64,000 nt of DNA from Flavobacterium frigoritolerans (GTDB taxonomy: Bacteria > Bacteroidota > Bacteroidia > Flavobacteriales > Flavobacteriaceae): positions 1 through 64,000 of the forward strand of contig NZ_JAOZEV010000010.1 in the NCBI RefSeq assembly GCF_025847275.1. The letters run 5' to 3'. Under the pieces are notes generated by a model, which worked only from the letters and a program-made list of their open reading frames with translations, was not told where the DNA came from and searched no databases. Position 1 is the stretch's first letter, and each line of letters begins with the position of its first letter. The translations under genes and the position numbers were made by a program. Of the stretch, positions 9,368 through 16,918 are shown in pieces.

Positions 9368-10171
9368 TTACAACTTATAATGATTCATTAACATCTTTTC
9401 ATAAACTTTATCAGGAAGAATACGTTTCAAAACAATTGAAAATTTCTGCATAAAAGCCCCAACTTTATAATGCCCTTTAGGATTTTTAGTCAGCATAATT
9501 TTATAAATAGCCTCAGCCATTTCATTAGGATTCCCTCCCGCATCAACATGTTCATTCATTGTTTCAAGCGTACGTCCGTACACAGTTTCATATGCAGAAC
9601 CTTTAATTACAGGTGCATGATAACGACCAGCAGCAATATTCGTAGCAAAATCTCCAGGAGCAACATTAGTAATACTAACACCAAAAGATTTAACTTCCAT
9701 ACGTAACCCTTCAGTAATTAATTCAAGTGCTCCTTTAGAAGCCGAATAAACACTTCTATAAGGCAATCCCATATAACCTGCAATAGAAGTAATATTAATA
9801 ATCAAACCTGATTTTTGCTCACGCATTTGTGGCAAAACAGCTTTCATTACTTCAATAGGACCGAAAAAATTAGTCTCAAAATTATTCTTGATTTCCTCAG
9901 TCGGAATCTCTTCTAAAGGACCAGTAATCCCAACACCAGCATTATTAATAACGACATCTAAACGCCCTGTAATTTGAATGATTTTTGCAACAGCAGCCTT
10001 AATCGACTCAACATTACGAACATCTAAAGCGACTAAAGGAAAAACAGAATTCAAAACCTTCTCTGGAGTTCTACTAGTTCCATACACCACAAATCCTTTG
10101 TTATGCAAAAATTCCCCAATTGATTTTCCAATTCCTGAAGATCCTCCGGTAATTAAAATGACTTTGCTCAT
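9368..10171 (-). CDS. Short-chain dehydrogenase/reductase (classical SDR)
   Basis: NAD(P)-dependent oxidoreductase of 267 residues with a Rossmann fold. The cofactor motif TGGSSGIGKSIG is at about residues 7-18, the structural NNAGVG near 90, the catalytic serine in NITSIAGYMG and the catalytic pair in YSASKGALE. The C-terminal part (KRILPDKVYEKMLMNHYKL) is typical of flavobacterial SDRs of unassigned substrate. It stands alone on the minus strand between the SRP RNA and the aldolase. SDRs are too diverse to assign a substrate from motifs. Confidence 0.9.
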   Translation of the reverse strand: MSKVILITGGSSGIGKSIGEFLHNKGFVVYGTSRTPEKVLNSVFPLVALDVRNVESIKAAVAKIIQITGRLDVVINNAGVGITGPLEEIPTEEIKNNFETNFFGPIEVMKAVLPQMREQKSGLIINITSIAGYMGLPYRSVYSASKGALELITEGLRMEVKSFGVSITNVAPGDFATNIAAGRYHAPVIKGSAYETVYGRTLETMNEHVDAGGNPNEMAEAIYKIMLTKNPKGHYKVGAFMQKFSIVLKRILPDKVYEKMLMNHYKL

Positions 10172-10307
10172 TAATTTTTAGTTTAAGGTTTAAAGTTAAA
10201 AGTTTCTGACATCTTGTAAAAACTACAAATACCCAAACCCAACTCTTTATGAAAGGTCCAAAAATAAAAAAATCCTCCCGAAGGAAGACTACTTTTAAAT
10301 TAATTCT

Positions 10308-10332
10308 AAAAAAAAATCCCGATACATCGGGA
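10308..10332 (-). terminator. Rho-independent terminator of the SRP RNA
   Basis: Hairpin with arms TCCCGA (10317-10322) and TCGGGA (10327-10332). On the minus strand it is followed by about nine T residues, 12 bases past the SRP RNA stem. A second, weaker hairpin with T run lies at about 10271-10287. Confidence 0.8.
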
Positions 10333-10344
10333 AAATTAAAAAAA

Positions 10345-10437
10345 GGCAAGCGACCTACATCGCATCGCTCAACCACTTACCCTTGCTATGTTCCCATCCT
10401 GGGGGAGTCTGCAGGAGCAGATCGTGTAGGACTTGCC
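10345..10437 (-). ncRNA. ffs: Signal recognition particle RNA, small bacterial type
   Basis: The 4.5S-type RNA that scaffolds the signal recognition particle with Ffh to bring nascent membrane proteins to the translocon. On the minus strand the ends pair (GGCAAG with CTTGCC, then CCTACA with TGTAGG), giving one long rod. Its apical part contains CCCCCAGGATGGGAACATAG followed by CAAGGGTAA, which fits the conserved Ffh-binding loop with its GGAA tetraloop and asymmetric internal loop in the form seen in Bacteroidota. It is preceded by a perfect promoter match and followed by a terminator, which supports a stand-alone RNA gene. The mature ends may differ by a few bases. Open frames crossing it are spurious. 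Confidence 0.88.
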
Positions 10438-10441
10438 GGTG

Positions 10442-10471
10442 CAAATATACAATCTTTTTATATTTTTGCAA
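10442..10471 (-). promoter_or_regulatory. Promoter of the SRP RNA
   Basis: On the minus strand TTG (complement of 10469-10471), 19 bases, then TATATTTG (complement of 10442-10449), an exact fit to the Bacteroidota TTG...TAnnTTTG promoter, four bases before the RNA stem begins. Confidence 0.8.
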
Positions 10472-10526
10472 GAGCTTTGTGCCTATAAAAATAACATTGT
10501 ATATTGGCTCCTTTAAATTTTAGACT

Positions 10527-11582
10527 ATGAAAAAGCATAACATCCTAACATTCATTTTATTAGGAATCACACTAATTGGTTGCAAAGAGACAAAAAAAGA
10601 TGAAAATTCTATATTTTCTTTTGATGATTCTAATTTTCCTGCCCATTTTCTGATAAATCAGTCTGTTTCTTTGGGTATTTTAAACCCAAATTCAAAACAA
10701 ATTGACAGCATTGTGTACTTTGTAAACGATAAAAAAGTCGGTTCCGTAAAAGGCTTAAACAAATTAAATTTTGAATTAAAAGATCAAAAACTAGGATACC
10801 AAAAATTAAAAGCATCGGTTTATTTTAGTGGAGAAAACTCAGAAGCGACTTCAAGAATCGAATTAGTTTCAAGCGTACAACCAAAATTATTAAAATACAA
10901 AATCGTAAATACATATCCTCATGATGCAAAAGCATTTACTGAAGGTTTGGAATTTTTTAGAGATACCCTTTATGAAAGCACAGGTCAAAAAGGAGATTCT
11001 TATTTTAGAAAATACGATTACAAGACAGGTAAAGTATATAAAGAAATAACACTTGATAATAAATACTTTGGAGAAGGAATTACCATTATCAACAACAAAC
11101 TATATCAACTATCTTGGCAAGAAAAAACAGGTTTTATATATGACATCAATACATTAAAACTTGAAAAAACTTTTACTTACGATAGAGATATCGAAGGTTG
11201 GGGTATGACAAATGACGGGAAATACATTTATCAAGGTGATGGAACTGAAAAAATTTGGAAAATGGATCCTGAAACTCAAAAGATGATTGATTACATCAAT
11301 GTATATTCAGGAAGTTCAAAAATTAAAGCTATAAACGAATTAGAATTAATTAACGGTAAATTCTATGTAAACGTTTTCCAAAAAGATGCTATCGCTGTTG
11401 TAAATCAAACCACCGGTGCAGTCGAAGGAATTTTAGATATGTCTGCATTACGTAAACAATTAGATCCAAGCATAACAATTGATGATGTTTTAAACGGAAT
11501 TGCATACAACCCGAAAACAAAAACCATTTTTGTAACAGGTAAGAACTGGGACAAAATGTTTGAAATAACTGTTTCTGAATAA
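10527..11582 (+). CDS. Glutaminyl-peptide cyclotransferase lipoprotein (plant/bacterial type)
   Basis: A 351-residue lipoprotein (acylated at Cys19, IGCKE) whose second half is a five-bladed propeller of the bacterial/plant glutaminyl cyclase family, which turns N-terminal glutamine into pyroglutamate. Diagnostic stretches are PHDAKAFTEGLEF, YESTGQKGDS, YFGEGITI, NELELINGKFYVNVF and NGIAYNPKTKTIFVTGKNW. About 110 residues before the propeller look like an Ig-like domain, a common addition in Bacteroidota. It lies 13 bases before hutI on the same strand, so the pair may be co-transcribed, though no functional link is obvious. The likely location is the periplasm or a membrane-anchored surface position. 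Confidence 0.88.
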   Translation: MKKHNILTFILLGITLIGCKETKKDENSIFSFDDSNFPAHFLINQSVSLGILNPNSKQIDSIVYFVNDKKVGSVKGLNKLNFELKDQKLGYQKLKASVYFSGENSEATSRIELVSSVQPKLLKYKIVNTYPHDAKAFTEGLEFFRDTLYESTGQKGDSYFRKYDYKTGKVYKEITLDNKYFGEGITIINNKLYQLSWQEKTGFIYDINTLKLEKTFTYDRDIEGWGMTNDGKYIYQGDGTEKIWKMDPETQKMIDYINVYSGSSKIKAINELELINGKFYVNVFQKDAIAVVNQTTGAVEGILDMSALRKQLDPSITIDDVLNGIAYNPKTKTIFVTGKNWDKMFEITVSE

Positions 11583-11595
11583 TACAAAATAAATC

Positions 11596-12834
11596 ATGAC
11601 AACCCTTATCATCAATATAAAAGAGTTAATACAAGTTCGAGAAACTTCAATTTCTAAAGTTTCTGGAGCCGAAATGGCAATTCTTCCAACTATAAAAAAT
11701 GCCTATTTAGTTTTAAAAGACAATCTAATAGCAGACTTTGGTACAATGGAAAGTATTCCGGAAATAAAATCCGATTCTGTTATTGATGCTACAGGGAAAA
11801 TGATTCTTCCTACTTGGTGCGACAGTCATACACATATTGTATATGCTGGCAACAGAGAACAAGAATTTGTAGATAGAATAAATGGCCTTTCTTACGAAGA
11901 AATTGCTAATCGTGGTGGCGGAATTTTAAATTCCGCCAAAAAACTTAACGAAACTTCAGAAGAAGAAATATACAACCAATCCAAAGCCAGACTAGAGGAA
12001 GTGATTCGTTTAGGAACTGGAGCTGTCGAGATAAAATCAGGTTATGGACTTACAGTTGATGGGGAATTAAAAATGTTGAGAGTCATAAAAAAACTTGACG
12101 AAAATTACCCAGTAACTATAAAGGCAACTTTTTTAGGAGCACATGCATTTCCTTTGGAGTTCAAAGAAAACAAAAAAGGATACATTGATGAGATTATTCA
12201 TAAAATGCTACCTGAAATAGCCAAAAACAAACTAGCCGATTATGTCGATATATTTTGTGAAACAGGCTATTTCTCTGTCGAAGAAACGGAACAGATAATG
12301 GAGGCTGGTATCCAAAACGGATTAACACCAAAAATTCATGTCAACCAATTTAATTCTATTGGAGGCGTACAAGCTGGAATTAAATATAGAGCCCTTTCTG
12401 TCGATCATCTCGAAATAATGAACCCAGAGGACATTACAGCCTTAAAAGACACCGAAACGATGCCTGTAGCGCTACCATCTTGCTCTTATTTTCTAAGTAT
12501 TCCATACACACCTGCAAGAGAAATGATAAAAGCAGGATTACCTTTGGCATTGGCCACAGATTACAACCCTGGCTCTACTCCATCAGGTAATATGAATTTT
12601 GTTGTAGCTACAGCCTGCATCAAGATGAAAATGACACCCGAAGAAGCAATTAATGCAGCTACAATAAATGGAGCTTATGCAATGGGAGTTTCAGATACTC
12701 ACGGCAGCATAACAGTAGGTAAAAAGGCTAATTTCATTATTACGAAACCTATTGTATCCTATTACCAACTTCCTTATGCTTTTGGCAGCAATTTAATAGA
12801 AAGTGTTTTTATCGAAGGTGAAATTTTCAAATAA
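11596..12834 (+). CDS. hutI: Imidazolonepropionase
   Basis: Third enzyme of histidine breakdown; it hydrolyses 4-imidazolone-5-propionate to N-formimino-L-glutamate in the cytosol. The 412-residue protein belongs to the amidohydrolase metal-dependent superfamily: metal ligands in DSHTHIVYAGNR, a histidine in GAHAF, another in KIHVNQF and the catalytic aspartate in ATDYNPGS. Length is normal. hutH and hutU are not in the window, but a hutG-like gene follows about 1.6 kb downstream on the same strand. It ends with no clear terminator. Confidence 0.95.
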   Translation: MTTLIINIKELIQVRETSISKVSGAEMAILPTIKNAYLVLKDNLIADFGTMESIPEIKSDSVIDATGKMILPTWCDSHTHIVYAGNREQEFVDRINGLSYEEIANRGGGILNSAKKLNETSEEEIYNQSKARLEEVIRLGTGAVEIKSGYGLTVDGELKMLRVIKKLDENYPVTIKATFLGAHAFPLEFKENKKGYIDEIIHKMLPEIAKNKLADYVDIFCETGYFSVEETEQIMEAGIQNGLTPKIHVNQFNSIGGVQAGIKYRALSVDHLEIMNPEDITALKDTETMPVALPSCSYFLSIPYTPAREMIKAGLPLALATDYNPGSTPSGNMNFVVATACIKMKMTPEEAINAATINGAYAMGVSDTHGSITVGKKANFIITKPIVSYYQLPYAFGSNLIESVFIEGEIFK

Positions 12835-12897
12835 TAAAAGCACAAAGCTAAAACAAAACCTATATTAATTTAAATGACTCTAAAGTAACATTTTAGA

Positions 12898-12929
12898 TTT
12901 GGTTATAACTAAATAAGTCAGTATCTTTA
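12898..12929 (+). promoter_or_regulatory. Possible promoter of the microprotein leader
   Basis: TTTG (12898-12901), 20 bases, then TATCTTTA (12922-12929), one base from the TAnnTTTG consensus. It would start a transcript running through the structured region to the 37-residue lysine-rich gene at 13267. Confidence 0.4.
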
Positions 12930-12954
12930 CTTTTTAAATCATAGCTTTTTTCTT

Positions 12955-13101
12955 ATGAATACATTAGGTAACATATTAGATTTATGCAAATTTAGTTTGA
13001 AACAAAAAGGTTTCAATACTAGCATAATCTTGGTTCCTAATATAAACGTTCCGATAACGTTTCTTAATTCATTTAAATTAAAAATCTTCCCGAATTATTA
13101 A
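12955..13101 (+). CDS. Possible 48-residue peptide upstream of the lysine-rich microprotein
   Basis: An ATG-started frame of 48 codons beginning about 25 bases after a promoter-like site. The product (starts MNTLGNILDLCKFS, ends KLKIFPNY) has no motif I recognise. It may be a leader peptide for the downstream structured RNA or simply chance; its stop codon overlaps the first stem of that structure. Function unknown. Confidence 0.2.
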   Translation: MNTLGNILDLCKFSLKQKGFNTSIILVPNINVPITFLNSFKLKIFPNY

Positions 13102-13222
13102 GCACCAGCGAGTGTGCTTATTGAATCCTAAAAACTTTATTTTTCATCAATCATTCCCAATACAAATTTGGATAATGTTACTCGCTATATAAAGTTTTAT
13201 TTATTTCTATAAATTTTAGGAT
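13099..13222 (+). promoter_or_regulatory. Structured leader RNA before the lysine-rich microprotein
   Basis: Three inverted pairs nest here: TAAGCAC (13099-13105) with GTGCTTA (13114-13120); ATCCTAAAA (13125-13133) with TTTTAGGAT (13214-13222); and AAAACTTTAT (13131-13140) with ATAAAGTTTT (13188-13197), inside the second pair apart from a small overlap. Together they could fold into a hairpin followed by a long two-part stem ending 44 bases before the ATG at 13267. No known riboswitch was recognised. Confidence 0.4.
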
Positions 13223-13266
13223 CTCGGTTATTTTAAACTATTTAAATAATTAAAAAAAATAAGATC

Positions 13267-13380
13267 ATGGCTAAGGTAAATAACATGAAAGCATCTACAA
13301 AAGACTTAAAAGCAAAGAAACAAGAAAAGGCATTAAAGAAACTAGAAGATAGTCAGAATAAAAAAAGGAAATCTAGATAA
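13267..13380 (+). CDS. Lysine-rich 37-residue microprotein
   Basis: A short frame from ATG to TAA encoding a highly basic peptide that begins MAKVNNMKASTKDLKAKK and ends NKKRKSR, predicted as one charged helix. It has no motif of a named family; its composition recalls the lysine-rich N-terminal part of some Bacteroidota cold-shock proteins, but the cold-shock domain is absent. Support for being real: a promoter-like site upstream, a long structured leader and a strong terminator beginning 17 bases after the stop. It might bind RNA or the ribosome; that is speculation. Confidence 0.55.
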   Translation: MAKVNNMKASTKDLKAKKQEKALKKLEDSQNKKRKSR

Positions 13381-13396
13381 ATAAATTCCAAAGAAG

Positions 13397-13427
13397 AAGG
13401 GCAGTAAAACTAAGTTTTACTGCCCTT
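13397..13427. terminator. Bidirectional terminator between the microprotein and the coiled-coil gene
   Basis: Perfect 14-base arms (13397-13410 and 13414-13427) around a three-base loop, with T-rich ends in both directions. It serves the plus-strand microprotein gene and the convergent minus-strand gene that ends at 13451. Confidence 0.85.
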
Positions 13428-13450
13428 TTGATATTAAGTTAAGCTTCTTA

Positions 13451-14329
13451 TTATCTTAAAGTAAAGCTTGATTTAGAAACCAATTCGTCGTTATCAAAAA
13501 CGTTGATAAAATAAGTTCCTTTTTCAAAGTTTTTACCAGGTAAATCTTCAGAAACATTAACTGTTTTATTTTCATACTGAACTTTAGTTAAAAAACTGTA
13601 AATTAAACTTTTATCACCGAAAGATTCTGTTTTCTTATCTCCTAAAACATTATTTTTGCTATCAATAACCTGTACATAATATGTTTTATCTCCAGATTTA
13701 GCAATTTGATTTTCAGCAATTGTAAAGCTAATTTTCAACACATCTGCTCTACTAGCCTTATCAGTTTCAATTTGTTTCCCAGAGCTTCTTAATTTATAAG
13801 CTGCCGTTTTTGTATTTAGGATAGATAATTTTGATCCTTTTTCAACAGTTTTAGCCAATTCTTCATTTTGACCAACTAACACTTCATTGAATTTTTTAGA
13901 TTCTCCTAAAACTACAATTGTACTATCACGTTGAACGGTCAATACACCATTTTGTTTTTTCAACTCATCATTTTCAGCTACTAAAACTTTCATTTTACCT
14001 TGCATAGCCTGAACTTGAGATCTAAACTTAGATACATCACCTTTTGTTTTATTCAAATCATCCATTAAACCAACTACCTTGTCTCTTTCTTGAATTAATT
14101 CGTCAGACATAGATGTGTTTTCAGCAATTGCAGCATCATAAGTAGTTTTTAACTCTTGTAAATCTTTCATAACAGATTCTTTCTCTGTTAATGTAGTAGT
14201 AAGCTCATTTTTAACAACATCAGTATCAGATGTCATTTTAAAAATATAAACTAAGCTACCTACCAATAAAATTGCTAAAACCGCTATTACTGCCTTTAGA
14301 CTTGAGTTGTTGTTCTTTTGATTTTCCAT
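13451..14329 (-). CDS. Single-pass membrane protein with long coiled coil
   Basis: Unassigned function. From the MENQKNN start (292 residues; an in-frame ATG eight codons upstream is less likely) it has a short cytoplasmic tail, one membrane helix at about 12-31 (AVIAVLAILLVGSLVYIF), a heptad-rich coiled coil over about 40-165, and a globular C-terminal domain of about 110 residues containing KISFTIAENQIAKSGDKTYYV and ending FDNDELVSKSSFTLR, probably beta-rich and exported. Such proteins are widespread in Flavobacteriia and usually annotated as hypothetical. A role as envelope scaffold is possible. It stands alone, sharing a bidirectional terminator with the convergent microprotein gene. Confidence 0.75.
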   Translation of the reverse strand: MENQKNNNSSLKAVIAVLAILLVGSLVYIFKMTSDTDVVKNELTTTLTEKESVMKDLQELKTTYDAAIAENTSMSDELIQERDKVVGLMDDLNKTKGDVSKFRSQVQAMQGKMKVLVAENDELKKQNGVLTVQRDSTIVVLGESKKFNEVLVGQNEELAKTVEKGSKLSILNTKTAAYKLRSSGKQIETDKASRADVLKISFTIAENQIAKSGDKTYYVQVIDSKNNVLGDKKTESFGDKSLIYSFLTKVQYENKTVNVSEDLPGKNFEKGTYFINVFDNDELVSKSSFTLR

Positions 14330-14424
14330 ATTTAAATAATTTTTTATAAACAAATTTAATAATTAATATAAGCTAATAACGTAAGTTGCTACAAATATAT
14401 TATTTTTGGGAAATATATTTTTTT

Positions 14425-15462
14425 ATGGAAAAACTAATCCCTTTTACTATTAACGACTTAGCCAAAGTTACAAATCACAGAAGTGGTGAAATAAAATTTG
14501 GCGAAAAAATGATTATAGTTCCAAAAGGGGCTGACACAATTGATTTTCTAAAAAACTGTGAAGCAAAGTATGTCCTTTTAGGTATCCCTGAAGATATAGG
14601 TGTACGTGCCAACTATGGAAGACCCGGAGCAGCATCGGCCTGGAATAGCGCTATAAAAAGTATTGCAAATATCCAGCATAATCGATTTTGCAAAGGAAAT
14701 CACATTATAGTTTTAGGGCAAATCGATGTGCGACAAGAAATGAAAGAAGTAGAACATCTTGATTTTAACGACATTGATGACCGATCAAAGCTAAGCCAAC
14801 TGGTAGAGCGAGTAGACAAAGAAGTTTCACATATCATATTTAACGTTATCAAAGCAGGAAAAACCCCAATTATTATTGGTGGAGGTCATAATAATGCTTA
14901 CGGAAATATAAAAGGAGCAGCGCTTGCCCACGGGAAACCTATTAATGCAGTCAATTTTGATGCCCACTCCGATTTTAGAATTCTTGAGGGAAGACATAGC
15001 GGAAATGGATTTTCATATGCTTACGAAGAAGGGTTCTTAAAAAAATATTTCATATTTGGTCTACATGAAAATTACACCTCAAAAAGCGTATTAGATATCA
15101 TCAAAAAAATTGAAGACCGAGTTCGCTACAATACCTATGACAGCGTAAAAATTCGAAAAGAAAAAGATTTTAATGCTGAGATGCAATTTGCTTTAGACTT
15201 CGTTAAAACTGATATCTTCGGAATCGAAATCGATCTGGATGCTATTCCTAATATTGCAAGTAGTGCCATGACATTAAGTGGTTTTTCTATTGAAGAATTA
15301 CGTCAGTTTGTATCATATTTTGGACAACATCGAAATGCCGCTTATTTACATATATGCGAAGGAGCCCCAGATTTAGGTGAAGAAAAAAACAATCATTTAA
15401 TAGGTAAATTAATAGGCTATTTAGTTACAGATTTTATAAAATCAAATTATGAAAAAGTATAA
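14425..15462 (+). CDS. hutG: Formimidoylglutamase-like arginase-fold hydrolase
   Basis: Ureohydrolase-superfamily enzyme likely to cleave N-formimino-L-glutamate to glutamate and formamide, the last histidine-breakdown step after HutI. The chosen start (MEKLIPFT) gives 345 residues; an upstream ATG 13 codons earlier is unlikely. Mn-binding motifs are GGGHNNAYG, NFDAHSDFR and EIDLDAIPN. In most arginases the last begins with aspartate (DxD); here it is E-I-D, a form I recall from flavobacterial relatives. hutI lies about 1.6 kb upstream on the same strand. The assignment rests on fold motifs and this proximity; agmatinase or another ureohydrolase activity is not excluded. Confidence 0.75.
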   Translation: MEKLIPFTINDLAKVTNHRSGEIKFGEKMIIVPKGADTIDFLKNCEAKYVLLGIPEDIGVRANYGRPGAASAWNSAIKSIANIQHNRFCKGNHIIVLGQIDVRQEMKEVEHLDFNDIDDRSKLSQLVERVDKEVSHIIFNVIKAGKTPIIIGGGHNNAYGNIKGAALAHGKPINAVNFDAHSDFRILEGRHSGNGFSYAYEEGFLKKYFIFGLHENYTSKSVLDIIKKIEDRVRYNTYDSVKIRKEKDFNAEMQFALDFVKTDIFGIEIDLDAIPNIASSAMTLSGFSIEELRQFVSYFGQHRNAAYLHICEGAPDLGEEKNNHLIGKLIGYLVTDFIKSNYEKV

Positions 15463-15521
15463 TTAATCTTCTCATTTACCAAATAAAACCATAATCAAAT
15501 AAACGATTAACCGAATAAACC

Positions 15522-15529
15522 TATCTTTG
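15522..15529 (+). promoter_or_regulatory. -7 promoter element of the DEAD-box helicase gene
   Basis: TATCTTTG matches TAnnTTTG exactly, 45 bases before the helicase ATG. No convincing TTG partner is seen at the normal distance. Confidence 0.5.
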
Positions 15530-15573
15530 CACAGAAATTTAGTACTTAAAACTAAATTCTTAATACCGAAAAT

Positions 15574-16827
15574 ATGTTATTCGAAGACTTATCACTTTCA
15601 AAAAGTATACAAAAAGCCGTATTTGAAGAAGGCTACACAAACCCCACTCCTATTCAGGAGCAATCTATTCCGATTGTATTATCAGGAAGAGATTTAATAG
15701 GGTGTGCCCAAACAGGTACTGGAAAAACTGCAGCATTTGCTATTCCTATCATACATCAATTACACAGAATTGTAGGTTCATCAAAAAAAGCCAAACAAAT
15801 TCGCGCACTTATAGTAACACCTACAAGAGAGTTAGCCGTACAAATTGGACAAAGTTTTGAAACTTATGCAAAATACACCAACTTAACTCAACTTACAATA
15901 TTTGGTGGAGTTTCTCAAAACCCACAAGTAGACACCCTTAAAAAAGGAGTTGATATTCTGGTAGCAACACCAGGAAGATTACTTGATTTACAAAAGCAAG
16001 GATTTTTAGATTTAGATCACCTACATGTTTTAGTACTAGATGAGGCTGATCAAATGCTAGACATGGGTTTTATAAATGATGTCAAAAAGATTGTAAAACT
16101 TACTCCAAAAAACAGACAGACCTTATTGTTCTCGGCTACAATGCCAATTGCAATTCGTGAACTTGCTGAAATGTTCTTAAGAGATCCGGCAAAAGTCGAA
16201 GTTTCGCCCGTATCATCTACAGCTGAAAATGTAGAACAACGCGTTTATTTTGTTGAAAAAACAGAAAAAAGAAACCTTTTATATCATTTGATAAAAAATG
16301 AAGATCTATCAAATGTTTTAGTCTTTTCAAGAACAAAACATGGAGCTGATAATGTTGTAAAAGCGCTTAGAAAAAATAATATCGCTGCTGAAGCAATTCA
16401 CGGTGATAAATCTCAAAATGCAAGACAACGTGTACTTGATGCTTTCAAAAATAAAGAAGTTGGTGTTCTTGTAGCAACAGATATTGCAGCACGTGGTATT
16501 GATATTGACCAATTACCATATGTTATTAACTTTGATTTACCTAATATTCCCGAAACTTACGTGCACCGAATTGGTAGAACAGGTCGTGCTGGAAATGGAG
16601 GAATTGCAATTTCATTTTGTAGTAAAGATGAACACGGATACTGGAAAGACATCCAAAAATTAATAAAAGTGGATGTAAAAACTATAAGTGATCATCCTTA
16701 CCAATGGCATGCTGGAAGTCCAGAAGCAGCTGCAACAGCTAAGCCTAAAAACTCAAACCGAAGTGGCGGAGCACATAAATCAAGAAAGTCAGATGCATCT
16801 AAACAAAATAAAAAACGTTGGTACTAA
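15574..16827 (+). CDS. DEAD-box ATP-dependent RNA helicase, RhlE type
   Basis: A 417-residue cytosolic RNA helicase with all core motifs in order: Q motif [11 protein letters not shown], motif [27 protein letters not shown], motif II DEAD in [13 protein letters not shown], motif [17 protein letters not shown], motif [12 protein letters not shown] and motif [16 protein letters not shown] basic tail of about 45 residues rich in Ser, Lys and Arg follows the core, typical of RhlE relatives that act in ribosome assembly or cold adaptation. It has its own -7 box, and its terminator lies inside the 3' end of the convergent kinase gene. Confidence 0.95.
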   Translation: MLFEDLSLSKSIQKAVFEEGYTNPTPIQEQSIPIVLSGRDLIGCAQTGTGKTAAFAIPIIHQLHRIVGSSKKAKQIRALIVTPTRELAVQIGQSFETYAKYTNLTQLTIFGGVSQNPQVDTLKKGVDILVATPGRLLDLQKQGFLDLDHLHVLVLDEADQMLDMGFINDVKKIVKLTPKNRQTLLFSATMPIAIRELAEMFLRDPAKVEVSPVSSTAENVEQRVYFVEKTEKRNLLYHLIKNEDLSNVLVFSRTKHGADNVVKALRKNNIAAEAIHGDKSQNARQRVLDAFKNKEVGVLVATDIAARGIDIDQLPYVINFDLPNIPETYVHRIGRTGRAGNGGIAISFCSKDEHGYWKDIQKLIKVDVKTISDHPYQWHAGSPEAAATAKPKNSNRSGGAHKSRKSDASKQNKKRWY

Positions 16828-16918
16828 TTCTACCAAATAAACTTAAATAACAAAGCTAATCCCGAGTTTTACCAATTAGCAGTAATTAGTGAAATTTGTG
16901 TTTCAAATCAATCTAGAT

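Noticed and set aside
10101..10488. Open frames of 91 (minus) and 79 (plus) codons around the SRP RNA.
   Set aside because: They cross the SRP RNA, its terminator and its promoter and have no protein-like features.
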